Positions 26,879 through 34,853 of a DNA stretch of 64,000 bases are shown here, piece after piece. The position numbers and the translations under genes were made by a program. This stretch comes from Rhodothermales bacterium (GTDB lineage: Bacteria; Bacteroidota; Rhodothermia; Rhodothermales; Bin80). A model generated the notes under the pieces. That model saw only the letters and a list, made by a program, of their open reading frames with translations, did no database searches and was not told where the DNA came from. The first letter of the stretch is position 1, and each line of letters starts with the position of its first letter. The stretch is from assembly GCA_028278205.1 (NCBI GenBank), contig JANQES010000043.1, positions 1 to 64,000 on the forward strand, written 5' to 3'.

Positions 26879-27077
26879 ATCCCGATTTTTTCAGCCCCGT
26901 AGGGGCGTCCTGTTTGTAGAACACAGCCCTTTCCTAAAAATGAACCCCGTAGGGGTGACCTGTTCAAAGCGGATGCAGCGGATCCTTTTGAACAGGTCGC
27001 TCCTACGGAGCTATTTATTTTTTAAGCTTTTGCACTACAAACAGGACGCCCCTACGGGGCTGAAAAATCGGGATGAT
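26879..27077. repeat. Nested inverted repeats built on GTAGGGGCGACCTGTT
   Basis: An outer pair (26879-26921 with 27033-27077) contains CCCCGTAGGGGCGTCCTGTT and its complement, extended by CATCCCGATTTTTTC. Inside, CCCCGTAGGGGTGACCTGTT pairs with GAACAGGTCGCTCCTACGGA. Single copies of the same element occur inside the repeat at 4.00-4.10 kb. It lies between the convergent exported-protein gene and menD; nothing else is seen in this 284-base space. Confidence 0.85.
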
Positions 27078-27089
27078 TCATGTTTCTCG

Positions 27090-28865
27090 CTATCCATCCT
27101 CCAAACCGCCCCTCACCTGCTCCAGCACCCGGCGATGCAAGCGGACGTTCTCCTCGCGGTCCGTCGTCACCTCAATGATCGTCCCTGCTTTCCTTGAGCA
27201 CGCCGCGCGGTAAGCGGCCAAGAAATCTTGCGGTGATTGGGGATGATGATAATTCAGCCCGAATAACGCCGCTGCCGCTTCGAACGTCAGCCCGTGCGGC
27301 GTGCCGAAGTAGGACTCGAAGACTGCTTCGTGCTCGGCGATGGGCAGAAAGTGGAAGATGCCGCCGCCATCGTTGTTAATCACGACGACGACCACCGGGC
27401 GGTCGCGCAAAAACGCCAGCGAGTTGAGGTCGTGCAGCAGCGCGAGGTCGCCGGTGAGGAGCGTGGCGGGGGCGTTCAAGCCTTCGGCAAACCCCGCCGC
27501 CGTCGCCACCAGACCGTCGATGCCGCTGGCGCCCCGGTTGGCGGCTACGGGCGCTGCCGAGCCGTCGAGCGCGGCGAACATATCGACGTCGCGCACAGGC
27601 ATGCTGCTGGCCAGAACAAGGCCGTGACCTTCGGGGATGGTCTGGGAGATCAGCCGGGCTACGGCGGGTTCTGATAACGCATCGGCTTCGTTAACAAATG
27701 AATCGACGATCTCCTCGGCTTTGGCAGAAGCGTCTCGCCACGACGCCAGCCAGGATGACGGGTTAGGGGGATTCGAATCGACGGCGAGGGCATCGCAGAA
27801 AGTGAGTACATCGGCCTCGATGCGATGGGTAGTTTGGTGATGCGGGTCGAGGCGGTCGGGGCGGGGGTTGACGAGGACGTAGGGCTGCGGGCGATGGCGA
27901 GCGAGGTACTGCAACAGCCGCTTCGACGTAGGGCGCCCGCCGAGGTGGAGGACGGCGTCGGGGCGGTGGGTTTCCTGAAAAGAGGGGCTTCCCAGAATCT
28001 GATCATAAAACCCGACGAGACACTCCGACGCCGCGCCGCGTCCCAATCGGATTTGCGAACCGACGTCCGGCAGCAGCGGCCAGCCCAATTGATTGGCAAG
28101 GCGCAACACCGCCTCGCCCTCAGCCGGCGTGTCCAGCTTTCCTGCCACGACGAGGCCGTGCTCGATGCCGCGCAACATCGCCCAGAGCCGTTCGATTTGA
28201 GCCGGATCGAGGGTGCGCGTCGTGAGATCGTACGCGGTGTAGGGTTGATGACCGGCCTGCCACGGGCCAAGACCCGCTGTGTAATCGCGATAGTCATGGC
28301 CGTCCGGCGTGGGCGCCAGCGGTTCGCGAAACATACAGTTGAGATGGACCGGCCCCTGCGGCGCGCGCACGGCGCGATAGACGGCCTGATCGACCGTCGT
28401 CAGCACCATGGCCGGGTCGATGGCGGTGGTGGGCGCGGGCAGATCGAAAAACCAGCGGGCGTAACCGCCGAAAAGGTTGACCTGATCGATGGTCTGATTG
28501 GCGCCGGTCTGGCGGAGTTCGGGCGGGCGATCAGCCGTCAAGAGGAGCATCGGTACGCCGTCGGTGGCAGCTTCGACGACGGCGGGGAAACCGTTGGCCG
28601 TGGCGGTGCCGGAGGTGGTGATCCAGGCTGCCGGTCGGCGCGTGGCGCGTCCGTAGCCGAGGGCGAAAAAGGCGGTGCCGCGCTCGTCGAAATGCATCAC
28701 ATGGCGCGCCTTCGGATGCGCGGCCACGGCGGTCGTCAAGGGCGTGCTGCGCGAGCCGGGCGCCAGGCAAAAAAACTCGACGCCGCTGCGGACGAGTTCT
28801 TCGACGATCAGATCAGCCCAGAGACGGTTGAGGTTGCTCGCTGCGCTCACGTCATTCATGATCAA
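27090..28865 (-). CDS. menD: SEPHCHC synthase MenD
   Basis: This 591-residue thiamine-diphosphate enzyme adds 2-oxoglutarate-derived succinyl to isochorismate. The opening 'NLNRLWADLIVEELVRSGV', 'CLAPGSRSTPL', 'FDERGTAFFALGYGRA', 'WITTSGTATANGFPAVVEA' and the late 'LTGDLALLHDLNSLAFL' with 'VVINNDGGGIFHFLP' match MenD throughout. The glutamate in DERG is the usual cofactor-activating residue. Start choice is 28865 or the Met two codons on; both sit at the edge of a repeat array that separates it from menF upstream. Confidence 0.96.
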   Translation of the reverse strand: MIMNDVSAASNLNRLWADLIVEELVRSGVEFFCLAPGSRSTPLTTAVAAHPKARHVMHFDERGTAFFALGYGRATRRPAAWITTSGTATANGFPAVVEAATDGVPMLLLTADRPPELRQTGANQTIDQVNLFGGYARWFFDLPAPTTAIDPAMVLTTVDQAVYRAVRAPQGPVHLNCMFREPLAPTPDGHDYRDYTAGLGPWQAGHQPYTAYDLTTRTLDPAQIERLWAMLRGIEHGLVVAGKLDTPAEGEAVLRLANQLGWPLLPDVGSQIRLGRGAASECLVGFYDQILGSPSFQETHRPDAVLHLGGRPTSKRLLQYLARHRPQPYVLVNPRPDRLDPHHQTTHRIEADVLTFCDALAVDSNPPNPSSWLASWRDASAKAEEIVDSFVNEADALSEPAVARLISQTIPEGHGLVLASSMPVRDVDMFAALDGSAAPVAANRGASGIDGLVATAAGFAEGLNAPATLLTGDLALLHDLNSLAFLRDRPVVVVVINNDGGGIFHFLPIAEHEAVFESYFGTPHGLTFEAAAALFGLNYHHPQSPQDFLAAYRAACSRKAGTIIEVTTDREENVRLHRRVLEQVRGGLEDG

Positions 28866-29045
28866 TATGCTCGCTTTGCTCGCGTCATTCGGTCGCTGCG
28901 CTCCCTGTCATTATGCTCGCTGCGCTCCCTGTCATTGATTATCGAGTTCAACCCATGACAATGAATGACGCGCCGAAGGCGCAAAATGACGTGAGCGAAG
29001 CGAACAAATGACTGCGAAGCAAATGACTGCGAGCCGAAGGCGAGG
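28866..29045. repeat. Repeat hairpin with GCTCGCTGCGCTC and GTCATT words
   Basis: The plus strand first reads GCTCGCTGCGCTCCCTGTCA with several close copies (28866-28936). It then reads the complement in AATGACGCG, AATGACGTGAGCGAAGCGAA and similar copies (28960-29040). It occupies the whole gap between menF and menD. Related words are at 4.93-4.96 kb and 39.78-39.95 kb. Confidence 0.85.
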
Positions 29046-29048
29046 GTC

Positions 29049-30476
29049 CTACGCCGCATGCGTCCGTCGCAGATCCAGCCCCAGCACTTTGATAAAATCG
29101 GCGATTTTGCACTCGATTTCGTCCCATTCGGCTTCGGGTGTCGATCCTTCGACGATGCCGGCGCCGGAGTAGAGCGAGAGCGCGCGCGCCTGTACCAGGC
29201 CGGAGCGGATGCCGACGGCAAACTCGGCGCTGTCCGGTCCGATCCAGCCGACCGGCCCGGCATACCAGCCCCGGTCGAAGGGCTCACGGGCGCGGATGGC
29301 TTCGATGGCATCGGCGGAGGGATAGCCGCCGACGGCAGGCGTCGGGTGCAGCGCCTTGAGCACGTCGAGGCTGGTGACGCCGTCGCGGAGCGTGGCGCGC
29401 ACCCGCGAGACCAGGTGCCGCCCGCTGGCAAGCTTCATCTCGGACGGCTCGGCGTCGAGGTAGAATTCATCGGCCAGGGGAGCCAATTCTTCGCGGATGC
29501 TGACGCGGACGTATTCGTGTTCGCGCCGGTCTTTGTCGCTGTGGAGGAGTTCTTCGAGCAGGCGGGCGTCGTCGGTGGCCGAGGTGCCGCGCGGGCGCGT
29601 GCCGGCCACGGCCTCGCTATCGATGGTGCGGCCCCGTCGCCGGAAGAGCCGTTCGGGCGAAGCGCCGACGAAAGCGCCCCCTTCTTCAGGCTGAAAGTAA
29701 AAGTGAAAACAGTCCGGCGTGCCGGCTTTCAAGTTTTCGAGCAACGCGACGGGATCGAGCTTTTCGGCAAAACCAAACGAGGCCACGCGCGCAAAGACGA
29801 CCTTGTCCAGGCGCGTTCCTGCAAAAGCATCCAACGCCCATTCGATCATCCGCTGCCAGCCGTCGGTGTCGGGCCGGTCCGTCCGGGCGATGGGCATCGG
29901 CACGTTGGGCGCCAGGCCCAGCGCCGGCAACGTCAACTGCCCGATCTGGTCGAGAATGGTCTCGGCGCGCGCTTTGTCGCGGGGCATGACGAGGTTGCAG
30001 ATGAGCGTGGCGCCGTCGTCGCGGCATCGTAGTTCGAAGCGAGGCAAGACGAAGCGGTAGGCGCCGAAAGCTTCCCAGGCTGCCTCTGCCGGGGGTTGCG
30101 CCGGATCGAAGCGCAGGCCGCCGTAATAGCGCACCTGCGCATCGCACGAAGCCAGCATCGCGCCCAGATGCCGCCGCATCGACGCCTCGTCTGCCAGCGC
30201 CGGGCTCAGGCAGACATCCGCCTCCCCCACCGCCGCTGTCTCGACCTGCCCCTCTCGACCCGACCAGTAAAGCTTCGCCGGAGCCTGTTGCGCCTGAAGC
30301 CATCGAAACGGATCGATCCGGTTGACGGGTATGACCACCCGGACGATCTGCGAGTCCGACGCGTGATATCCGTTGCGGCGTGTCAGCAGCCGGCGCACCT
30401 GCCCGGCCAACAACCGGCGCAGGTGGTCCGGGTCGGAAACCGTTTCCTGAGCAATGATGTGCTCTCGCTCTATCAT
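29049..30476 (-). CDS. menF: Isochorismate synthase MenF
   Basis: This 475-residue chorismate-utilising enzyme converts chorismate to isochorismate with Mg2+. The catalytic domain (residues ~210-470) shows 'RLDKVVFARVA', 'FHFYFQPEEGGAFVGASPER', 'IDSEAVAGTRPRG', 'KDRREHEYVRVSIREEL', 'LHPTPAVGGYPS', 'FDRGWYAGPVGWIGPDSAEF' and a final 'SLYSGAGIVEGSTPEAEWDE'. Genomic position beside menD points to menaquinone rather than siderophore use. Its ATG overlaps the TGA of the preceding histidine-phosphatase gene (30473-30476), so the two are coupled. Confidence 0.95.
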   Translation of the reverse strand: MIEREHIIAQETVSDPDHLRRLLAGQVRRLLTRRNGYHASDSQIVRVVIPVNRIDPFRWLQAQQAPAKLYWSGREGQVETAAVGEADVCLSPALADEASMRRHLGAMLASCDAQVRYYGGLRFDPAQPPAEAAWEAFGAYRFVLPRFELRCRDDGATLICNLVMPRDKARAETILDQIGQLTLPALGLAPNVPMPIARTDRPDTDGWQRMIEWALDAFAGTRLDKVVFARVASFGFAEKLDPVALLENLKAGTPDCFHFYFQPEEGGAFVGASPERLFRRRGRTIDSEAVAGTRPRGTSATDDARLLEELLHSDKDRREHEYVRVSIREELAPLADEFYLDAEPSEMKLASGRHLVSRVRATLRDGVTSLDVLKALHPTPAVGGYPSADAIEAIRAREPFDRGWYAGPVGWIGPDSAEFAVGIRSGLVQARALSLYSGAGIVEGSTPEAEWDEIECKIADFIKVLGLDLRRTHAA

Positions 30477-31126
30477 AAATACGATGTTAGCGTTGAAGCC
30501 GACGCGTCGAGGTGCGCCGTGCAGTTAAGCAGATCGGCCTCGAAACGCCCGTTGCGGTACCGTAGGGCGTTGACGCCGGTGTTCGAATGCGGAATCTCCT
30601 CCATTCGTTCGAGGCCGTATTCTTCCAGCAGCGTGGCGAGCAATATGCGCAGATACCGCCCGTGCGTCACGACGAGCACCGTCTCGCCGGCATGACGATC
30701 AAGGATGTAGCGGATGGCCTGCCGCCCACGCTCCTGCACGTCGTAGATGGACTCTCCGCCTTCCACCCGGTAGCCATACTCGCCGTTGTGCCACCGGGCC
30801 ATAAGCCCCTCGAATTCCTTCCGCAACGCAGGCGAAAACGGCACCCCCTCGTACACACCCCACGCCATCTCTTCGAGATAAGCCAGCCGATGAATCGGCA
30901 CGCCGTTGTGTTCGCGAGCGATGGTTTCGGCGGTTTCGGCGGCGCGGCGAAGGGGGCTCGTGTACATCGCGTCGAACGGCACCTCGGCCAGACGACGCGC
31001 CACAGCAGCCGCCTGCGCGCGCCCCATCTCGTTTAATACAGAATCGACGCCGCGCCCCTGCACCACGTGATGCCGGTTATAGTCCGTCTCGCCATGGCGA
31101 ACGAGGTATAGGGTTGTTTCGGGCAT
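30473..31126 (-). CDS. Histidine phosphatase family protein
   Basis: The 217-residue protein begins with the phosphohistidine motif 'LYLVRHGETDYN' (RHG near residue 10). It continues with 'QGRGVDSVLNEMGRAQA', 'MYTSPLRRAAETAETIA' and the second histidine in 'ETVLVVTHGRYLRILLATLL'. These are the active-site elements of the phosphoglycerate-mutase-like phosphatases. The substrate is unknown; relatives act on sugar phosphates, nucleotides or cobalamin precursors. It is the first gene of the phosphatase-menF-menD unit and overlaps menF by four bases. Confidence 0.9.
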   Translation of the reverse strand: MPETTLYLVRHGETDYNRHHVVQGRGVDSVLNEMGRAQAAAVARRLAEVPFDAMYTSPLRRAAETAETIAREHNGVPIHRLAYLEEMAWGVYEGVPFSPALRKEFEGLMARWHNGEYGYRVEGGESIYDVQERGRQAIRYILDRHAGETVLVVTHGRYLRILLATLLEEYGLERMEEIPHSNTGVNALRYRNGRFEADLLNCTAHLDASASTLTSYL

Positions 31127-31233
31127 CTGGTCTTGTTGAAGTACGGCGTCGGCGTGTTGAGCGTCGGCGTTTTACGTTTCACGGCTTCTTTCAAAGCACA
31201 ACTTTCGGCTAAAGCACCTCCGTTATTAAGGTG

Positions 31234-31866
31234 CTACTTCCGCTTCAGGTTATCGATAATCTCTTGCTCGATCCGGTCGAATTCGGGCAGCGAGACGCGG
31301 TGCTTCAGCGCAGCCCGGACGATCAGCGCCCGGAGGACGTGGTCGGGCACCGGCATCCGGTAGAGGGTGCTCCAGATCCACTCGACCACAGGCCGGGCGG
31401 CCCACCGGACGAGGCCCCAGCGCAGCAAGATAAACCCGCCAAGGCCCACCCCAAGCGCCACGAAGTGCGGCCCCGCCGCCAGCGCGCTCATAATCAGCAC
31501 GTAGTAGACGGCTTGCAGCAGCACCAGATCGAGCAGCCGAAGCACGCGCAGGAGCACCCGGCTGACAAACGACGGCCCCAGGCTCTCCCAGGCTACGTAG
31601 ATCACCAGCGTAGCCAGGGCGGCCTGCAGCGGCGTCATCATCAACAGAAAGAACGGCAGCAGCCACAACGCCCACGTCTGGGCCGACCGGAGCCACACCT
31701 CGGCGTGCTTCAGCAAACGCGCCAGCGGCTCGCGGTCGAAGACAGCGCCGGCGTAGTCGTGCAGCCACGCCTCGCGCGTCCGGAACCATACACCGGAGGC
31801 GGTAAAGATCCCCTTCGGCGTATCGACGAAGGTGGTCTCGGCGCTATGAAAACGCGGGCGTTTCAT
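31234..31866 (-). CDS. Putative membrane protein, function unknown
   Basis: This 210-residue protein has three or four hydrophobic segments ('WALWLLPFFLLMMTPLQAAL', 'LVLLQAVYYVLIMSALAA', 'FVALGVGLGGFILLRWGLV') and a charged C-terminus (ALKHRVSLPEFDRIEQEIID). The ATG at 31866 (MKRPRFH) is preferred to an ATG at 31887. No family is recognised. It lies between the histidine phosphatase and the YbbR-like gene on the same strand, with over 100 bases on each side, so operon membership is unclear. Confidence 0.65.
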   Translation of the reverse strand: MKRPRFHSAETTFVDTPKGIFTASGVWFRTREAWLHDYAGAVFDREPLARLLKHAEVWLRSAQTWALWLLPFFLLMMTPLQAALATLVIYVAWESLGPSFVSRVLLRVLRLLDLVLLQAVYYVLIMSALAAGPHFVALGVGLGGFILLRWGLVRWAARPVVEWIWSTLYRMPVPDHVLRALIVRAALKHRVSLPEFDRIEQEIIDNLKRK

Positions 31867-31983
31867 GGTAGCACAGGCTACTCCCAAACAAGCGGGTTGT
31901 TACGCGCGCTTTCGGGCTAATCAATAATTTCAATAATTTTTGAAAATAAGGCAACTCCTCTAGATTTGCCGGTTCATTTTTCA

Positions 31984-33000
31984 TTATTGCTCAATCAGAC
32001 TCTCATAATACTGTAGCGCCGCCGGAAACACCTCGATGCTGTGCAGCAACAAGTCGGGTTCATGGATTTCGGGCTTTACCAGGCCAGTTGTGTCGGCCAG
32101 GATGGCTTCGTACGAGACGGTGGCGAAAAAATCAGGGGCTTCCAGCGCCGCTTCGTATTGCGACAGCGGGACGCGGTAGGTCACTTCAACGGTGGCCGGA
32201 TCGAATTCGACGGCCCGCTGCGTCATCAGTAGCGTCGTCGGTAGGCCGGTGACTTCGACCTTGAGAATCCGGGATTGTTCGGTAAACTGGAGCGCGGTTG
32301 CCGTGAGGGTGGTCTCGGTGTGGCTTTTGATAACCAACCCCGGCAAGGTGTCGGCCAGTGCAATGACCACCGCCATCGAGTCTTTCAAGCCTGTTTGTCG
32401 ATGCGCCTCGGTGGGCCAGTATTCCAGATCATCGATAATCGAACGGGCGCCGGAGACTGCCACGGAGTCTGGTGTGAGGATGGGTTGGTTGACCAGATCG
32501 TACGATTCCGCCGCCTCGATCACGGCGCGCGATAGGATGGGCACCCTCCTGGTAACACGCTCTTCTTTGCGCAGGTTGACACCGGGCGGGATGACGCTTT
32601 CGACCTGAACGCCTTGCGGCGGGCTCACCAACGGGCCGAAGGCCACCTCATCTTGCGAAGCGTCGATCACCAGGGTGGGTGCATTGAAGCGTAACCCGAA
32701 GAGCACCGTGCCTTCTCCCCGCACCTGCGCCTGAACACTCGACGGCGGCAACGCCACAAACGCAGTATCCGGATTCAAGTTGACGACCTGCGTGTTCATC
32801 TCGACCAGGATGGTGTAGGTCTCTCCGATGCTCAGCGTAAACCAGAGTACGACGGCGATGAGCACGCACATCGTGATGATGAACCCGCGCCGCTGGGCCA
32901 TGTCTTCGCCGGGCACAGGCTCGTCCTGGTCACGCGAAAACCGCTCGCGCACCCAATCGAGCAACATCGATGCTGCAGAGGAAGACTTAGACGACGCCAC
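31984..33000 (-). CDS. YbbR/CdaR-like domain protein
   Basis: The 338-residue protein has one transmembrane helix (GFIITMCVLIAVVLWFTLSI, ~residues 39-58). Behind it is an extracytoplasmic region of YbbR-type beta repeats ('TQVVNLNPDTAFVALPPSSV', 'VQAQVRGEGTVLFGLRF', 'RVPILSRAVIEAAESYDLV'). YbbR proteins of Bacteroidota and CdaR of Gram-positives modulate diadenylate cyclase CdaA/DisA, but no cyclase gene is adjacent, so the partner is unknown. Downstream is the unknown membrane protein; upstream a heptamer array separates it from the microcompartment genes. Confidence 0.75.
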   Translation of the reverse strand: MASSKSSSAASMLLDWVRERFSRDQDEPVPGEDMAQRRGFIITMCVLIAVVLWFTLSIGETYTILVEMNTQVVNLNPDTAFVALPPSSVQAQVRGEGTVLFGLRFNAPTLVIDASQDEVAFGPLVSPPQGVQVESVIPPGVNLRKEERVTRRVPILSRAVIEAAESYDLVNQPILTPDSVAVSGARSIIDDLEYWPTEAHRQTGLKDSMAVVIALADTLPGLVIKSHTETTLTATALQFTEQSRILKVEVTGLPTTLLMTQRAVEFDPATVEVTYRVPLSQYEAALEAPDFFATVSYEAILADTTGLVKPEIHEPDLLLHSIEVFPAALQYYESLIEQ

Positions 33001-33085
33001 GTCTGGTGTGCCTCGCTGGTTCTTTGCGGATGAGGTGTGGTCTTAATAGATAAGTATAAAACGTCGAAGAGGTTTCACGCTGCGG

Positions 33086-33181
33086 ATGGCAAATGGCAAA
33101 TGGCAAATGGCAAATTTTAGCTTGTTTGCCTATCTGCCCATTTGCAATTTGCCCATTTGCAATTTGCCCATTTGCCCTCTT
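33086..33181. repeat. Heptamer repeat hairpin (GGCAAAT word)
   Basis: The left arm reads GGCAAATGGCAAATGGCAAA (33086-33118). The right arm reads TTTGCCTATCTGCCCATTTG and onward to 33179, ending three bases before the stop of the first microcompartment gene. The word recurs at 49.5, 50.2, 57.7 and 58.5 kb. Confidence 0.9.
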
Positions 33182-33183
33182 CC

Positions 33184-33639
33184 CTACCCGCGCTTCTTCA
33201 GCAAATCGAGGAGTTGTTGTTTCGTGGCGCGGGCGATCTCGCGGCCTTGCAGTGGGAAGCCGGGGTCTTCGCGGGCCAGGGCGCGTAGCTCGCGGACGGT
33301 CAGGCCCTGCAAGGAGGAGGAAGGATTATCCGATGGCGGGGCCGGGGCCTGCCCCGCGTCGAGGTGCTGAAGCGTTCGGACGGCCTCGTCCGGGCGGGGA
33401 ATGACGTGAACCGAGACGATCTCGCCGACGCGTTCGGCGGCCCGCCTGCCGGCTTCGACGGCTGCTTTGACTGCCGCCACCTCGCCCACAACCTGGACAG
33501 TCACTAACGCGCCAACGGTCACCTCCTTAGCCGTCAGGCGCACGTCGGCAGCTTTGACCATGGCGTCGGCAGCTTCGATAGCCCCGACGAGGCCGCGCGT
33601 CTCGACCAATCCCAGAGCAGTCTCTGTTCGAACAGACAT
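33184..33639 (-). CDS. BMC-H microcompartment shell protein with Rho-N/SAP-like tail
   Basis: Residues ~4-90 form a bacterial-microcompartment (Pfam BMC) domain: '[20 protein letters not shown]', 'AVKAAVEAGRRAAERVG' and '[12 protein letters not shown]'. Such proteins form hexamers that tile protein shells. The pore-loop region reads KEVTVGALVTV rather than the usual K-I-G-(S/G)-G-x-V-T-V, so its pore should differ. A Pro/Ser linker (~100-110) leads to a C-terminal module 'LTVRELRALAREDPGF...ATKQQLLDLLKKRG' that resembles Rho-N or SAP-type nucleic-acid-binding helices. The start at 33639 (MSVRTET) avoids 13 residues read from a repeat. It follows the second BMC gene on the same strand, with a heptamer array between. 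Confidence 0.9.
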   Translation of the reverse strand: MSVRTETALGLVETRGLVGAIEAADAMVKAADVRLTAKEVTVGALVTVQVVGEVAAVKAAVEAGRRAAERVGEIVSVHVIPRPDEAVRTLQHLDAGQAPAPPSDNPSSSLQGLTVRELRALAREDPGFPLQGREIARATKQQLLDLLKKRG

Positions 33640-33642
33640 AGG

Positions 33643-33697
33643 CGATTTTGGATTTTGGATTTTGGATTTTGGATCCAAAATCTAAAATCTAAAATTG
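33643..33697. repeat. Heptamer repeat hairpin (TTTTGGA word) between BMC genes
   Basis: GATTTTGGATTTTGGATTTT and onward to 33673 meets its complement ATCCAAAATCTAAAATCTAA (33674-33697) with almost no loop. It fills the gap between the two microcompartment genes. Confidence 0.9.
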
Positions 33698-33700
33698 GAT

Positions 33701-33985
<285 letters not shown>

Positions 33986-34229
33986 TGTTGAGGGATCTTC
34001 TTGTGAGTGCAGAAAGCCCACCATCGACAGGCTCGGTCGAGGCGGGGCCAGAGCGGGATCGGAAAAGGCTCCGACCGGCATTCATCGAATATAGAAGTGC
34101 CCTCCCCGATTGTCAACTTGGTTGTGTTTGTGTGTAGAGTCTCATTCAACCAGATCATCCTCGCAAATAAACTTTCCGGCTGGACAAGCAGTAGAAGATT
34201 CGTTGGTGTGTAACGAATAGGCTGCTAAC

Positions 34230-34466
34230 ATGAATCTATCTGCCAAAGAAGCCCAGGAGCGGCTCCCGGACCTGCTCAATCAGGTTGCACAAGGAGAAGA
34301 GGTCGAAATTACGTCAGGCGATGGAAGCATCACCTGTCGTTTGGTGATGGTGGCCCGCAAGACACCTGAGCGCGTGGCCGACCTGCATCCTGATGCCCTG
34401 ATAATGAGCGATGATTTCGACGAGGAAGATCCGGAGATCAACGCGATATTTTATGGGGATGCATGA
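34230..34466 (+). CDS. Phd/YefM-family antitoxin
   Basis: This 78-residue protein has an N-terminal DNA-binding Phd/YefM-like fold ('MNLSAKEAQERLPDLLNQVA', 'GEEVEITSGD') and an acidic C-terminal tail ('DDFDEEDPEINAIF') suited to neutralise a PIN toxin. Its stop overlaps the ATG of the next gene (ATGA at 34463-34466), the usual antitoxin-toxin arrangement. It is probably autoregulatory at its own promoter in 34086-34229. No operator was identified. Confidence 0.85.
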   Translation: MNLSAKEAQERLPDLLNQVAQGEEVEITSGDGSITCRLVMVARKTPERVADLHPDALIMSDDFDEEDPEINAIFYGDA

Positions 34467-34849
34467 GATTGCTGCTCGATACAAACGCCATCATCTGGTG
34501 GGATAGCAAATCTTCCAGGCTTTCGAAGAAGGCTCAAGCTGCCCTGCAAGACACATCCAACGAGATCTTCATCAGTGTTGTGAGCGCCTGGGAAATGCAG
34601 ATCAAGGCGCAGATCGGTAAGCTTAAGCAGAATAAGCCCTGGCAGGATGTCATCCGAGATCAGATACAGGTCAACGGCTTCCCGTTGCTTCTCCCAGCGT
34701 TGAGCCACATCGAAGTTCTGGATACCTTACCCTTTCACCATAGAGACCCGTTTGATCGGCTTCTGATTGCCCAGGCGATCTATGAAAACCTGACGCTCGT
34801 GACCAACGATCCGAAATTCCCGCCTTATCCGGTGACACTGTTATGGTGA
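34463..34849 (+). CDS. PIN-domain ribonuclease toxin (type II, VapC-like)
   Basis: The 128-residue PIN domain carries the acidic residues of the family: Asp in 'LLLDTNAIIWW', Glu in 'SAWEMQIKA', Asp pair in 'RDPFDRLLIAQA' and a final Asp in 'LVTNDPKF'. PIN toxins cleave RNA, often tRNA or rRNA, when the antitoxin is lost. Translation is coupled to the antitoxin by a four-base overlap. The gene converges on the flippase gene with only four bases between their stops. Confidence 0.92.
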   Translation: MRLLLDTNAIIWWDSKSSRLSKKAQAALQDTSNEIFISVVSAWEMQIKAQIGKLKQNKPWQDVIRDQIQVNGFPLLLPALSHIEVLDTLPFHHRDPFDRLLIAQAIYENLTLVTNDPKFPPYPVTLLW

Positions 34850-34853
34850 AGCG

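Noticed and set aside
31127..31233. Possible tRNA or small RNA between the histidine phosphatase and the membrane protein
   Set aside because: No acceptor stem, T-loop GTTCGA-type motif or cloverleaf could be built.
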